64,000 nucleotides of DNA from an uncultured Hyphomonadaceae bacterium. Its GTDB lineage: Bacteria; Pseudomonadota; Alphaproteobacteria; Caulobacterales; Maricaulaceae. The notes under the pieces are model-generated. The model did no database searches and was not told where the DNA came from. It was given only the letters and a program-made list of their open reading frames with translations. The DNA lies in assembly GCA_913058335.1 (NCBI GenBank), contig CAJXPX010000014.1, forward strand, positions 1 to 64,000, written 5' to 3'. Made by a program: the position numbers and the translations under genes. Of the stretch, positions 1 to 7,815 are shown one piece after another (position 1 is the first letter of the stretch; each line of letters opens with the position of its first letter).

Positions 1-11
1 ACGGAAAACCA

Positions 12-40
12 AAGGGAGAATCTATCTCTCTTTTATTTTG
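12..40 (+). terminator. Possible intrinsic terminator at the left edge
   Basis: An 8-bp stem with one G-T pair (12-19 with 25-32) and a 5-nt loop is followed by a T-rich run. It would terminate a plus-strand gene lying to the left of the window, and may also serve the minus-strand kinase gene that ends at 112. Seen in sequence; activity is inferred. Confidence 0.4.
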
Positions 41-111
41 TAAGTCACTGAAAAAAATGAGAGTTCCGAAAGAATAAGTGCGGATGCACTTTGCCGCGCC
101 CGGAGGTTCGA

Positions 112-2058
112 CTAGCTCGCAAGTCTTTCAACGTCCTGTGGATTTAGATCAGGTGCAGGGAGTTTCGAATCGTTCACAGCTGTTTCGCGGAAGCTGTCTG
201 CCTGCGGTAGGGAGGCGTTGCCGGGGAGTTTAAACCAAAAGACCGAGCCCTTTCCAAGTACGCTTTTGACGCCCAGACTTCCGCCCATCAATTCGACCAA
301 ATCTCTTGAAATGGATAAACCTAATCCCGTACCGCCATGTTTTCTGGTGATGGATCCGTCTGCTTGGGTGAAGGGTTTGAAAATTTCTTCCTGCTTTTCA
401 TTCGGAATACCGGGGCCGGAATCTATGACGTAAAACTCCAGCCCGCCATACGGCTCGGATTTCAAAAGTAACTTCACAATCCCATTTTCTGTAAATTTCA
501 GGGCGTTGCCGAGGAAATTGATCAAAACCTGACGGATTCTAAGCTCGTCCCCTTGATAATCATGGGCAAGTTCGCCTCTTATTTCATGCGTCAGGGAGAG
601 ATTTTTTTGCAGCGCAATACCTGACACGCTGGCAAGCGCATCTTTTACGACGGTTTCCGGATCATAGGCTGTGTTGTGAATTTCCAAAAGGCCAGACTCT
701 ATCCGGGAGATGTCCAAAATATCACTGATGATAGACAGAAGGGAGTTTCCAGAGGCGAGGAGAATATCGACGAGTTGTCTCTGTTTCTCATCAAGGTTCG
801 TATTTTCGAGGATCTGCGCCATTCCAAGGACACCATTCATAGGGGTTCTAAGCTCATGGCTCATTGTAGCAAGAAACTCTGATTTCAATTTATTTGCGTG
901 ATCGGCCTCCTCTAAAGCGGTCGCGAGTTTCTTGCGCTCAATTTTATTTGCCGTAACATCCTGATAAGCGCCTATAAGCTTGGTCGCGACGCCATTTTCA
1001 ATAATGGGTTCACAGACCACTCTCATCCAAACTTCTTGATCGTCAGAGGATTTATACAACCATTCCCGATCAAATCCTATTCCGGTATGGGATGCGAGAT
1101 CAATCGACGTTAAAAACTCCTGAACTGCATTGCCCTCAAAATAGGAAGCCACACTTTCCAGCGTAATTTCGTCTGCATTATCCAAATTATGAATTTCTAA
1201 AAGCTGATTGCTCCATGAGGGTTTTTGGTTTTGAATATCAAAACTCCAAGTTCCCATTTTAACTAGATTGGCGATACTGCCGAGAAGCATGTCTGCTTCT
1301 ATGTTGCGTCTTTCGTCTTCACCCCGTTTTCGCCAAATCCAAGAGTCCATGACAGACACTATGATGCCAATCTGTAAAAGGACAATCGCCATTGCGCCGA
1401 TCAAGGCGCCTAAAACCATCGGAGAAATTCCCGCTTCTACCGCATCTGCTTCGTTCAGAGGTAAGAGTGTCAGGGCGCTCATTCCAAAGAAATGATCGGC
1501 ACATATCGCCAATGTGAATAAGAGTGAAAAAGCAAATTGGCCTTTATGGCCTTTCAGTTTTCGGTGAGCCTCTATCGCGGCGATTGTGAAAATGACGCCC
1601 AACCCAACAGAAATAGCGACGTAATTGAAATCCCATATCATAAAGCCTGACGGCAATAGACCGTACATGCCTGTATAATGCATGGCTGAAATACCAAGCC
1701 CCAATAAAGCAGCGCCGCAAATTCGCGCGAGGCGGTGACCGGTCAGTACCATCAGCGCAAAGGCGGGAATACCGATACCCGTTATGACCAAAAGGGATAT
1801 AAGCGTTTGCGCTAGATCAAAACTGAACCCAACGCTGGGTTCATACGCTAACATAGCCACGAAATGCGTTGCCCAAATGCCGAAACCTACAATAATTGAA
1901 AGTAAGATAATCCACGGCAATCTAGCAAAACCTGTGCGGCTTTCTGTTCGGACCAGCTTAATACTCGTGGCATAAGCGGAAACTAAACAAATTAACGCAG
2001 CAATAATGACCAACCGCCAATCATGCTCATGTCTTAAACATTCATATAAGCGGATCAT
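112..2058 (-). CDS. MHYT-domain membrane sensor histidine kinase
   Basis: A 648-residue integral membrane histidine kinase. The N-terminal ~240 residues hold several hydrophobic segments with three MHYT-type motifs (HFVAM near 65, MHYTGM near 126, DHFFGM near 188), a fold proposed to sense gases such as O2, CO or NO through bound metal. A PAS-like region (about 265-370) follows, then a HisKA domain with phospho-acceptor His401 in ATMSHELRTPMNG and an HATPase domain with N-box, DSGPGIP and GGTGLGLSIS motifs. There is no receiver domain and no response regulator gene nearby, so it is an orphan kinase. The H-box resembles PleC/DivJ-type kinases, but that is family likeness only. A CtrA-type box lies about 60 nt upstream. 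The ligand is unknown. Confidence 0.9.
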   Translation of the reverse strand: MIRLYECLRHEHDWRLVIIAALICLVSAYATSIKLVRTESRTGFARLPWIILLSIIVGFGIWATHFVAMLAYEPSVGFSFDLAQTLISLLVITGIGIPAFALMVLTGHRLARICGAALLGLGISAMHYTGMYGLLPSGFMIWDFNYVAISVGLGVIFTIAAIEAHRKLKGHKGQFAFSLLFTLAICADHFFGMSALTLLPLNEADAVEAGISPMVLGALIGAMAIVLLQIGIIVSVMDSWIWRKRGEDERRNIEADMLLGSIANLVKMGTWSFDIQNQKPSWSNQLLEIHNLDNADEITLESVASYFEGNAVQEFLTSIDLASHTGIGFDREWLYKSSDDQEVWMRVVCEPIIENGVATKLIGAYQDVTANKIERKKLATALEEADHANKLKSEFLATMSHELRTPMNGVLGMAQILENTNLDEKQRQLVDILLASGNSLLSIISDILDISRIESGLLEIHNTAYDPETVVKDALASVSGIALQKNLSLTHEIRGELAHDYQGDELRIRQVLINFLGNALKFTENGIVKLLLKSEPYGGLEFYVIDSGPGIPNEKQEEIFKPFTQADGSITRKHGGTGLGLSISRDLVELMGGSLGVKSVLGKGSVFWFKLPGNASLPQADSFRETAVNDSKLPAPDLNPQDVERLAS

Positions 2059-2118
2059 ATTTACTCTTTTGGCTTCAAACGAATGCGATTAACGAGCCAA
2101 GAAATATGGGAAATACAC

Positions 2119-2133
2119 TTAAAAAGACCTTAA
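2119..2133. promoter_or_regulatory. CtrA-type box upstream of the MHYT kinase
   Basis: A perfect TTAA-N7-TTAA pattern (TTAA at 2119-2122 and 2130-2133) lies 60 nt upstream of the kinase ATG. This is the consensus bound by the cell-cycle regulator CtrA in alphaproteobacteria. The pattern is seen directly; binding is inferred. Confidence 0.5.
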
Positions 2134-2200
2134 TTTCAATGAATTACATCTTATGGTAGAAATATTTAAATGGGTTGAACTGTCAATTTGTGGCAGGGGG

Positions 2201-2221
2201 AGGCCTGCCTGTAACAGGCCT
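2201..2221. other. Hairpin between hydrolase and kinase genes
   Basis: A perfect 7-bp inverted repeat (AGGCCTG at 2201-2207, CAGGCCT at 2215-2221) lies downstream of the minus-strand hydrolase. No T-run follows on either strand, so it may be a weak or Rho-assisted terminator rather than a classical intrinsic one. Confidence 0.35.
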
Positions 2222-2345
2222 TGAAATTAGCCGAGACATTCAGGACGTGGCGGCAAAGGCTAATCCATTTAATTAAATTTTATGAGGCCACCGCCACCCC
2301 GTAAAGGGAGAGATTACCGCTTCATTCTGGGAGGTCCGTCATGGA

Positions 2346-3212
2346 TTATGACAATATTTTTTCCAAAGCCGCGTTAAATGGCTTGGCTTCACTCATCATG
2401 ATAAAATGGCATGAGTCTTCTATCTCGGTGATATTTACTGCGTCGCCATAGGTTTTTTTAAATTCTGGCAAATCCTCATTATCAGCCGCGACGATGGCAG
2501 AAACGGGGCCGGGATAAGCGTCTAAAAACCGCCGGAGATCGGATTGAAAGAAGTTTTCGAGGATTTCCAAACTACTGTTTTTCGGCACTGACTTCATTAT
2601 GGCGGTCACTGTTTCGATAATCTGGGGAGGGGTGTGAGCGGCAAAAAAAGTCTGCGTTAACAGAGTCACACTCGCGTCGAAATCATCGTGAAAGGACTTC
2701 ATAACAGCTTCCGTGATTGCCTGCGGTTGCGGCGGGTAGGCGTTCAAATAAATGAAGGATTCTGCGCCTATCACTGAGGTTATTTGGTCAGGCTCCTGCG
2801 CTCCCATAGCCAAGGCGACCATGCCCCCCAGGGAATGCCCAATGACGGCTGCCTTATTGACGTTTTCCTGTCGGAGAACCGCCAGCATCTGCGCGGCGAG
2901 ATAATCCAAGGACAGAACGGGTTTTTCTGACTTATCTTCTGACGCAATTTCTTGAGACGTCTTCAACTCAGATCGGCCCCATCCCGGTAGGTCGATAACA
3001 ATGACGTGATAAGCATTAGAGAAATGTAAGGCCTGCGCTTTCCAAAACCGTGCGTCTCCGGCCCATCCCGGAAGAAAGACGAGAGCCGGGTTGCGGCTCT
3101 CTCCGGCGACGAGATAATTCAACCGAGCGGACGCCGTTTCAAGCTGGAACCAGTTGAAATTATCGGTCTGGGTCATGTGGCAGGGTCTGGCATAGTTTTC
3201 AGAGGTCAACAC
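2346..3212 (-). CDS. Alpha/beta-hydrolase fold protein
   Basis: A 288-residue single-domain alpha/beta hydrolase. It shows the oxyanion-loop region VFLPGWAGDARFW (about 45-57), the nucleophile elbow GHSLGG with Ser127, and a late His near 269 in DSCHF, which together give a Ser-Asp/Glu-His triad. It resembles BioH-like carboxylesterases and other small esterases, but the substrate cannot be told from sequence. The listed start is a GTG 15 nt after the dnaB stop. An in-frame ATG at 3176 (MTQTDNF) is an equally plausible start, and neither has a clear Shine-Dalgarno. It follows dnaB on the same strand and may be cotranscribed. Confidence 0.8.
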   Translation of the reverse strand: MLTSENYARPCHMTQTDNFNWFQLETASARLNYLVAGESRNPALVFLPGWAGDARFWKAQALHFSNAYHVIVIDLPGWGRSELKTSQEIASEDKSEKPVLSLDYLAAQMLAVLRQENVNKAAVIGHSLGGMVALAMGAQEPDQITSVIGAESFIYLNAYPPQPQAITEAVMKSFHDDFDASVTLLTQTFFAAHTPPQIIETVTAIMKSVPKNSSLEILENFFQSDLRRFLDAYPGPVSAIVAADNEDLPEFKKTYGDAVNITEIEDSCHFIMMSEAKPFNAALEKILS

Positions 3213-3227
3213 GACTTTTAAAGCGGC

Positions 3228-4712
3228 TTAAAACGCTCCGCCTTCATATTCTTCTGGCGCAAGATTGCCGAATTTCGTCAGGTCTGCGTTAAAGGAGAGC
3301 TTTACAGTGCCGATGGGGCCGTGTCTTTGTTTGCCGATGATGACTTCGGCTTTCCCCATGAGCTTGTCCATATCCTCTTGCCATTGCATGTGCTCTTCCG
3401 TGCCTTCGGACGGCTCTGTCCGCGCGAGGTAATATTCTTCGCGGAAGACGAACATAACGACATCGGCGTCTTGTTCGATCGAGCCGGATTCGCGCAGGTC
3501 AGAGAGCTGGGGGCGTTTATCGTCACGCTGCTCCACCTGCCGCGAGAGCTGCGCCAGTGCAAGGACGGGAATGTCGAGTTCTTTGGCGAGGGCTTTCAGC
3601 CCCTGCGTAATCATCGAGACTTCCTGCACTCGGTTGGCTTGATTATTCATGGCGTTGCCGCCGGTCAGGAGTTGTAGATAGTCCACAACAATCATATCAA
3701 GGCCGACCATACGTTTCAGGCGGCGGGCGCGGGCAGACAAAGCGCCGATGGAAATACCGCCCGTATCATCAATATGAAGCGGGATGCGGCTAATCTCGTC
3801 GGCGCTGTCGCGAATATGTTCATATTGTTCGGTATTGATATCGCCGCGGCGAATGCGGTGAGACGGAACGCCTGAATGTTCGGCCAATAGACGCGTGGCG
3901 AGCTGTTCACTGCTCATTTCGAGGGAGAAGAAGCCGACAATGCCGCCATCCGTGGTTTTCTCCACACCGTTTTCGTCACGTTCACGTCGGAACTTTTTGG
4001 CGATGTTAAAGGCGATATTGGTGGCGAGAGAGGTTTTGCCCATAGAAGGGCGACCCGCCAGAATAATGAGGTCAGAGCGGTGCATCCCGCCGAGTTGCCG
4101 GTCCAGATCCACCAATCCTGTCGAGGTGCCGGAGAGATTTCCGTCTCGGGTAAAGGCAGCGCTCGCCATATCAATGGAGTGGATGAGGGCTGTTTCAAAT
4201 GTGACAAAGCCGCTCTGCGTGCCGCCAATTTCCGCGAGATTAAAGAGCTGGCTCTCGGCCTGCGTGATTTGCTGGCGCGCATCCATCTCGCTTTCCGGAT
4301 TTGTTGCGCCTTGCCGGATTTCATCCCCAAGCCGGATAAGCTCGCGCCGCATGGCCAGATCAAAAATCAGTTTGGCATATTCGGGCGCGGTTGCGCCGGG
4401 CGGGGCGGAGTCGAGCAGCAGCGCCAAATATTCCACGCCGCCAATATCGATCAGCGTTTCATCCTGACTAAATCGGTTTTTAAGGACAATCGCATCGGCA
4501 AGCTTGCCATGCTCAATCAGGGTTGAGATTGAGTCAAAAATCCTGACGTGGATGGGGTTGTAGAAATGTTTCGCCTGCACAATGCCGCTGACGCGGTGAT
4601 AAATTTCATTGTCATAAAGCAGGGCGCCCAACAGCGCTTGCTCGGCCTCGCTGCTATGCGGGGTGGTGTCGAGCGAGGTGTCTTCGTTATTCTGTTCTTC
4701 TGCAAATACCAT
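3228..4712 (-). CDS. dnaB: Replicative DNA helicase DnaB
   Basis: A 494-residue hexameric 5'-3' helicase that unwinds the replication fork and recruits primase. The N-terminal domain (about 18-120, beginning SSEAEQALLGALL) is followed by a linker and a RecA-like ATPase domain. Walker A is GRPSMGKT at 220-227, then FSLEMSSEQLA and the Walker B region VVDYLQLL. A short charged insertion (about 243-258) precedes the FSLEM motif. Length is normal for the family. The ATG start is at 4712. A perfect LexA-type box lies 37 nt upstream, which would place this core replication gene under SOS control (inference). Confidence 0.97.
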   Translation of the reverse strand: MVFAEEQNNEDTSLDTTPHSSEAEQALLGALLYDNEIYHRVSGIVQAKHFYNPIHVRIFDSISTLIEHGKLADAIVLKNRFSQDETLIDIGGVEYLALLLDSAPPGATAPEYAKLIFDLAMRRELIRLGDEIRQGATNPESEMDARQQITQAESQLFNLAEIGGTQSGFVTFETALIHSIDMASAAFTRDGNLSGTSTGLVDLDRQLGGMHRSDLIILAGRPSMGKTSLATNIAFNIAKKFRRERDENGVEKTTDGGIVGFFSLEMSSEQLATRLLAEHSGVPSHRIRRGDINTEQYEHIRDSADEISRIPLHIDDTGGISIGALSARARRLKRMVGLDMIVVDYLQLLTGGNAMNNQANRVQEVSMITQGLKALAKELDIPVLALAQLSRQVEQRDDKRPQLSDLRESGSIEQDADVVMFVFREEYYLARTEPSEGTEEHMQWQEDMDKLMGKAEVIIGKQRHGPIGTVKLSFNADLTKFGNLAPEEYEGGAF

Positions 4713-4749
4713 TGCTCACCCCTAGGCCGATTCTACCGGGTCGGCACTA

Positions 4750-4764
4750 GAACAGATATAGAAC
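4750..4764 (-). promoter_or_regulatory. LexA (SOS) box upstream of dnaB
   Basis: GAAC at 4750-4753 and GAAC at 4761-4764 are separated by exactly 7 nt. On the minus strand this reads GTTC-N7-GTTC, the direct-repeat LexA operator of alphaproteobacteria. It ends 37 nt upstream of the dnaB ATG, within likely promoter distance. The same pattern occurs at recA in this window. Confidence 0.6.
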
Positions 4765-4826
4765 AACAGCCCCTAGAGCAAATGAGTTATACATGGGGAT
4801 AAGTAATGGGGATAACGGGGATAAGT

Positions 4827-5669
4827 TTAGGACTCCCGCCTTGATAAAAACGCCAACCGTTCGAATAAATGGACATCTTGCTCATTTTTAAGCAGAGCGC
4901 CGTGGAGCGGCGGTATCATCTTTGTTTTGTCGGTTTCGCGTAAAGTCTCCGGATCAATATCTTCGACGAGTAGCAATTTCAGCCAATCGAGCAATTCACT
5001 CGTACTTGGCTTTTTCTTGAGGCCCGGCATGTCGCGGACTTCGAAAAATCGTTTGAGGGCGGCAGAGAGCATCCGGGTTTTGATGTCCGGGAAGTGAACT
5101 TGCACAATTTCTTTCATCGTCTGCTCGTCCGGGAACTGGATGTAATGGAAGAAACAACGGCGCAAAAACGCGTCCGGCAGGTCTTTTTCATTATTAGATG
5201 TAATAATGATGATCGGACGTTGTTTGGCTGTGACGGTCTCTCCGGTCTCATAAACATGAAAGCTCATTTTATCGAGTTCATGCAAGAGGTCATTCGGAAA
5301 TTCGATGTCGGCCTTATCGATTTCGTCGATCAAAAGTATAGGGCGCTTTTCACTAATGAAGGACTCCCAGACCTGACCACGTTTAATGTAGTTTTCAATG
5401 TGATGCACCCGGTCATCGCCAAGCTGCGAATCCCGCAACCGCGCGACTGCGTCATATTCATACAGACCTTGTTGCGCTTTGGTCGTGGATTTGATGTTCC
5501 ATTCCAAGAGCGGTGTCTCCAGCGCTTGGGCAATTTCATGGGCGAGAACAGTTTTGCCTGTTCCGGGTTCGCCTTTGATGAGGAGGGGCCGTTCAAGCGT
5601 AATGGCCGCATTCACCGCCATTTTCAGATCCTGTGTGGCGACATAATCCTTTGTGCCTTCAAATTTCAT
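4827..5669 (-). CDS. MoxR-family AAA+ ATPase
   Basis: A 280-residue AAA+ ATPase of the MoxR group, chaperone-like enzymes that usually act with von Willebrand factor A (vWA) proteins to mature or remodel complexes. Walker A is GEPGTGKT at 33-40, Walker B is ILLIDEID at 111-118, and the sensor-1 region is IITSNNEKDLPDAF. The ATG at 5669 has an AAGAGACG-like ribosome site. The usual neighbour genes (DUF58 or CoxE/vWA proteins) are absent on both sides: dnaB lies downstream and dksA is divergent. The partner must therefore be encoded elsewhere or is lacking. The substrate is unknown. Confidence 0.88.
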   Translation of the reverse strand: MKFEGTKDYVATQDLKMAVNAAITLERPLLIKGEPGTGKTVLAHEIAQALETPLLEWNIKSTTKAQQGLYEYDAVARLRDSQLGDDRVHHIENYIKRGQVWESFISEKRPILLIDEIDKADIEFPNDLLHELDKMSFHVYETGETVTAKQRPIIIITSNNEKDLPDAFLRRCFFHYIQFPDEQTMKEIVQVHFPDIKTRMLSAALKRFFEVRDMPGLKKKPSTSELLDWLKLLLVEDIDPETLRETDKTKMIPPLHGALLKNEQDVHLFERLAFLSRRES

Positions 5670-5693
5670 AATCGTCTCTTACATGGGCTGACT

Positions 5694-5708
5694 TAAAAGA
5701 GTCTTTTA
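5694..5708. promoter_or_regulatory. Palindrome in the moxR-dksA divergent promoter region
   Basis: TAAAAGA-G-TCTTTTA is a perfect 15-nt inverted repeat 24 nt upstream of the MoxR start. Its position suggests an operator, but no matching regulator is known from the window. Confidence 0.3.
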
Positions 5709-5877
5709 CGTCTCACATATCGTGACGCAAGCATCAAATAATTGTCATGAATATTTCTGTATTGTTAGATTGCGCGTCTGAATGACTCACTCTATATCCA
5801 GCGCGACGACGGAAATCGTCTCACAGAAAGGCGCGTTGTCAGGGGTGTTTGTGGATAATGTCATAGGGGGTTTCAAT

Positions 5878-6309
5878 ATGACAAAGACAACCAAAAAACC
5901 GGTAACTGTTCCGGCCAATTACGAACCATCGGATGATGAAGAGTTCATGAACCCGGTTCAAAAAGAGTATTTTCGTCAAAAATTGCTGGCTTGGAAAGCT
6001 GATATTGTTGCGGAAACGCGTAATACGGTCGAATATCTTCGCGGCGAGAATGTGTCCCATCCGGACCCGGCGGATACGGCGGCGGCCAATGCTGATCGTC
6101 AGCTGGAACTCCGGACCAAAGACCGTCTGCGAAAGCTGACAAACAAAATTGAAAAAGCTCTGCGCCGCATCGAAAACGGCACTTACGGCATCTGCGAAGA
6201 AACGGGTGATCCGATCGAACTGCGCCGTCTGGATGCTCGTCCGATTGCGACCCTGTCCTTGGAAGCTCAGGAAATGCATGAACGCGGAGAACGTCTGCGC
6301 GCGGGTTAG
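5878..6309 (+). CDS. dksA: DksA-family RNA polymerase-binding regulator
   Basis: A 143-residue DksA/TraR protein that binds the RNA polymerase secondary channel and works with ppGpp on rRNA and amino-acid promoters. The coiled-coil tip keeps the acidic DPADTA motif (Asp63, Asp66). The zinc-finger region is altered: the four usual Cys positions read C106, T109, S127 and A130, so only one Cys remains and zinc is probably not bound. Alphaproteobacterial DksA paralogues with a C-T-S-A pattern are known. The start at 5878 is chosen because of its AGGGGG ribosome site and family length; the reading frame is open further upstream to 5782. A strong intrinsic terminator follows. Confidence 0.9.
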   Translation: MTKTTKKPVTVPANYEPSDDEEFMNPVQKEYFRQKLLAWKADIVAETRNTVEYLRGENVSHPDPADTAAANADRQLELRTKDRLRKLTNKIEKALRRIENGTYGICEETGDPIELRRLDARPIATLSLEAQEMHERGERLRAG

Positions 6310-6332
6310 CTCCCGATGTAAATTATCGATTC

Positions 6333-6360
6333 GAGGCGGGCTTTGTCCCGTCTTTTTTTT
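6333..6360 (+). terminator. Intrinsic terminator after dksA
   Basis: GGCGGG and CCCGTC form a 6-bp stem with one G-T pair and a 5-nt loop, followed by eight T residues. It begins 24 nt after the dksA stop. Confidence 0.85.
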
Positions 6361-6446
6361 GGTTGTTAGGGAACAGATATCAGTAGATTAAGCTGGTTTA
6401 AATTCAAAATTTCTGATTTTCTTCAAGGATATAACCTTTTTCAATA

Positions 6447-6473
6447 AATTATTATTGAAAAACAATAATAATT
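6447..6473. promoter_or_regulatory. 27-nt palindromic operator at the RND promoter
   Basis: AATTATTATTG (6447-6457) and CAATAATAATT (6463-6473) are perfect 11-nt inverted arms around AAAAA. They overlap a possible -35 element TTGAAA (6455-6460), spaced 17 nt from TATGCA (6478-6483). This is a typical place for a repressor site controlling the efflux operon at 6523. Confidence 0.5.
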
Positions 6474-6483
6474 GACCTATGCA

Positions 6484-6495
6484 GTCTCTAGAGAC
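6484..6495. promoter_or_regulatory. Second palindrome near the RND transcription start
   Basis: GTCTCTAGAGAC is a perfect 12-nt palindrome located about where transcription from the proposed promoter would begin, 27 nt before the adaptor ATG. It could be a second repressor site. The ribosome site AAGGAGA (6511-6517) follows. Confidence 0.35.
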
Positions 6496-6522
6496 CGATG
6501 TGCCAGTCGGTAAGGAGACGAT

Positions 6523-7815
6523 ATGACTGATTCAAACAATACCCTTAATCCGTCCGGACATAAGGCGACCCCCTACACGTCCAGCGGGGACGTTCCGCGA
6601 AAGAAGTTATGGGTTTGGCGCGTCATCGTGTTCGTCCTCCCCTTGCTGGTTCTGATGGCGGCAATCGTTGGTTTTATCGCCATGGGGGCGCTAAAGCCGA
6701 CGCCAGAGGAAAAAGAAGAGGTGGTTAAGGCGATTCCTGTCTTGACGGCCAAAGCCGAGCAGCAGGATGTAACGCTCAGTGTGGACGTGCAGGGCGAGGT
6801 TCAGCCGCGCACCAAAATCAATCTGGTGCCGCAGGTCAGTGGTCTTATCACCTATATGTCACCAAAATTTATTGAGGGCGGGCAGTTTAAAAAAGGCGAT
6901 CTTTTGGTGCGTATAGAGCCAACAGAGTTTGCTTTACGTGTGACTCAGGCAAGGGCGGAGGTGGCCCAATCCGAAACGCTGGTTAGTCGAGAAACTTCAG
7001 AATCCCTGATTGCGCGTCAGGATTGGGACGAACTTGGCAGAAGCGGCGACCCGACGCCCCTGAGTATTCGGGAGCCGCAAATGGCCGAGGCCAAAGCCAA
7101 GCTTGCCTCTGCCAAAGCACGTTTGGCCGAAGCCGAATTGCAATTGGCGCGAACATCGCTTTACGCGCCGTTTACGGGCCGCGTGACGACGCGCCAAGTT
7201 GATCAGGGCGAATTTATTACAATGGGAACGCGGCTGGGAGAGATATATTCGACAGATGTTGTCGATGTGCGCCTTCCCATGACAAATGAGGATTTACGCC
7301 GGGCCGGACTTAAACTTGGTTTTGAGGCCACAAAAGACAGGCCGGGACTGCCGGTCACTCTGTCAGCTAATGTTGCAGGGGCCGATAGTCATTGGTTGGG
7401 CGAAATTGTTCGGACTGATAGTCATTTTGATGCCAAGAGCCGCGTCCTTTACGCTTACGCCGAAGTTCGGGACCCGTTCGGAAAAGGCGCCGATAATGGC
7501 ACCCCGCTTGCGCCGGGAATATTCGTTAACGCCGCTGTCGCAGGCCAAAAACTCAGCGGCGCATTGGTGATCCCCCGCACCGCCTTGCGCGGAGACGACA
7601 AAGTCTATGTTGCTAATTCCGATGAGACGCTGAGCATCAAAACGGTCTCTGTTATGTCCTCTAATCGCAAGCAGGCTATTTTGGCCGGCGGGCTGGCGTC
7701 CGGCGACACAGTGGTAACGTCGCCCATAAGAGGGGTGGCAGACGGAATGAAGATAGAAGTCGTGGAGCCCATAAAAACCGCTGCCTTGGAGAAATCTTTC
7801 GAGGGAGGCGAATAA
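6523..7815 (+). CDS. RND efflux periplasmic adaptor (membrane fusion protein)
   Basis: A 430-residue HlyD/AcrA-type adaptor that bridges an RND pump to an outer-membrane channel. It has one membrane segment near residues 28-51 (no lipobox), then a barrel-sandwich/lipoyl half (VDVQGEVQPRTKINLVPQVSG), an alpha-hairpin region rich in Ala/Glu (about 150-210) and the second lipoyl half (ARTSLYAPFTGRVTTRQVDQG). The start has a good AAGGAGA ribosome site 5 nt upstream. Its stop overlaps the pump start (TAATG), so the two are translationally coupled. No outer-membrane factor gene is adjacent, so a TolC-like protein encoded elsewhere is expected. Substrates are unknown. Confidence 0.93.
   Translation: MTDSNNTLNPSGHKATPYTSSGDVPRKKLWVWRVIVFVLPLLVLMAAIVGFIAMGALKPTPEEKEEVVKAIPVLTAKAEQQDVTLSVDVQGEVQPRTKINLVPQVSGLITYMSPKFIEGGQFKKGDLLVRIEPTEFALRVTQARAEVAQSETLVSRETSESLIARQDWDELGRSGDPTPLSIREPQMAEAKAKLASAKARLAEAELQLARTSLYAPFTGRVTTRQVDQGEFITMGTRLGEIYSTDVVDVRLPMTNEDLRRAGLKLGFEATKDRPGLPVTLSANVAGADSHWLGEIVRTDSHFDAKSRVLYAYAEVRDPFGKGADNGTPLAPGIFVNAAVAGQKLSGALVIPRTALRGDDKVYVANSDETLSIKTVSVMSSNRKQAILAGGLASGDTVVTSPIRGVADGMKIEVVEPIKTAALEKSFEGGE

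Noticed and set aside
3895-4467. A 190-codon open frame antisense to dnaB
   Set aside because: Shadow of the conserved dnaB reading frame; Ser/Arg-rich translation with no recognisable domain.
5782-5877. 32-codon upstream extension of the dksA frame
   Set aside because: The extension does not resemble DksA, and the ATG at 5878 has its own ribosome site and gives the family length.
6433-6446. TTAA-like half sites before the RND operon considered as a CtrA box
   Set aside because: The nearby TTAA pair (GATTAAGCTGGTTTAAA, about 6385-6402) has a 6-nt spacer instead of 7, so it does not match the consensus.
7497-7511. A perfect sigma54-type match, TGGCAC-N5-TTGC, on the plus strand
   Set aside because: It lies inside the coding region of the efflux adaptor, with no gene start downstream at a suitable distance, and is read in frame as ordinary codons. 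Most likely chance.
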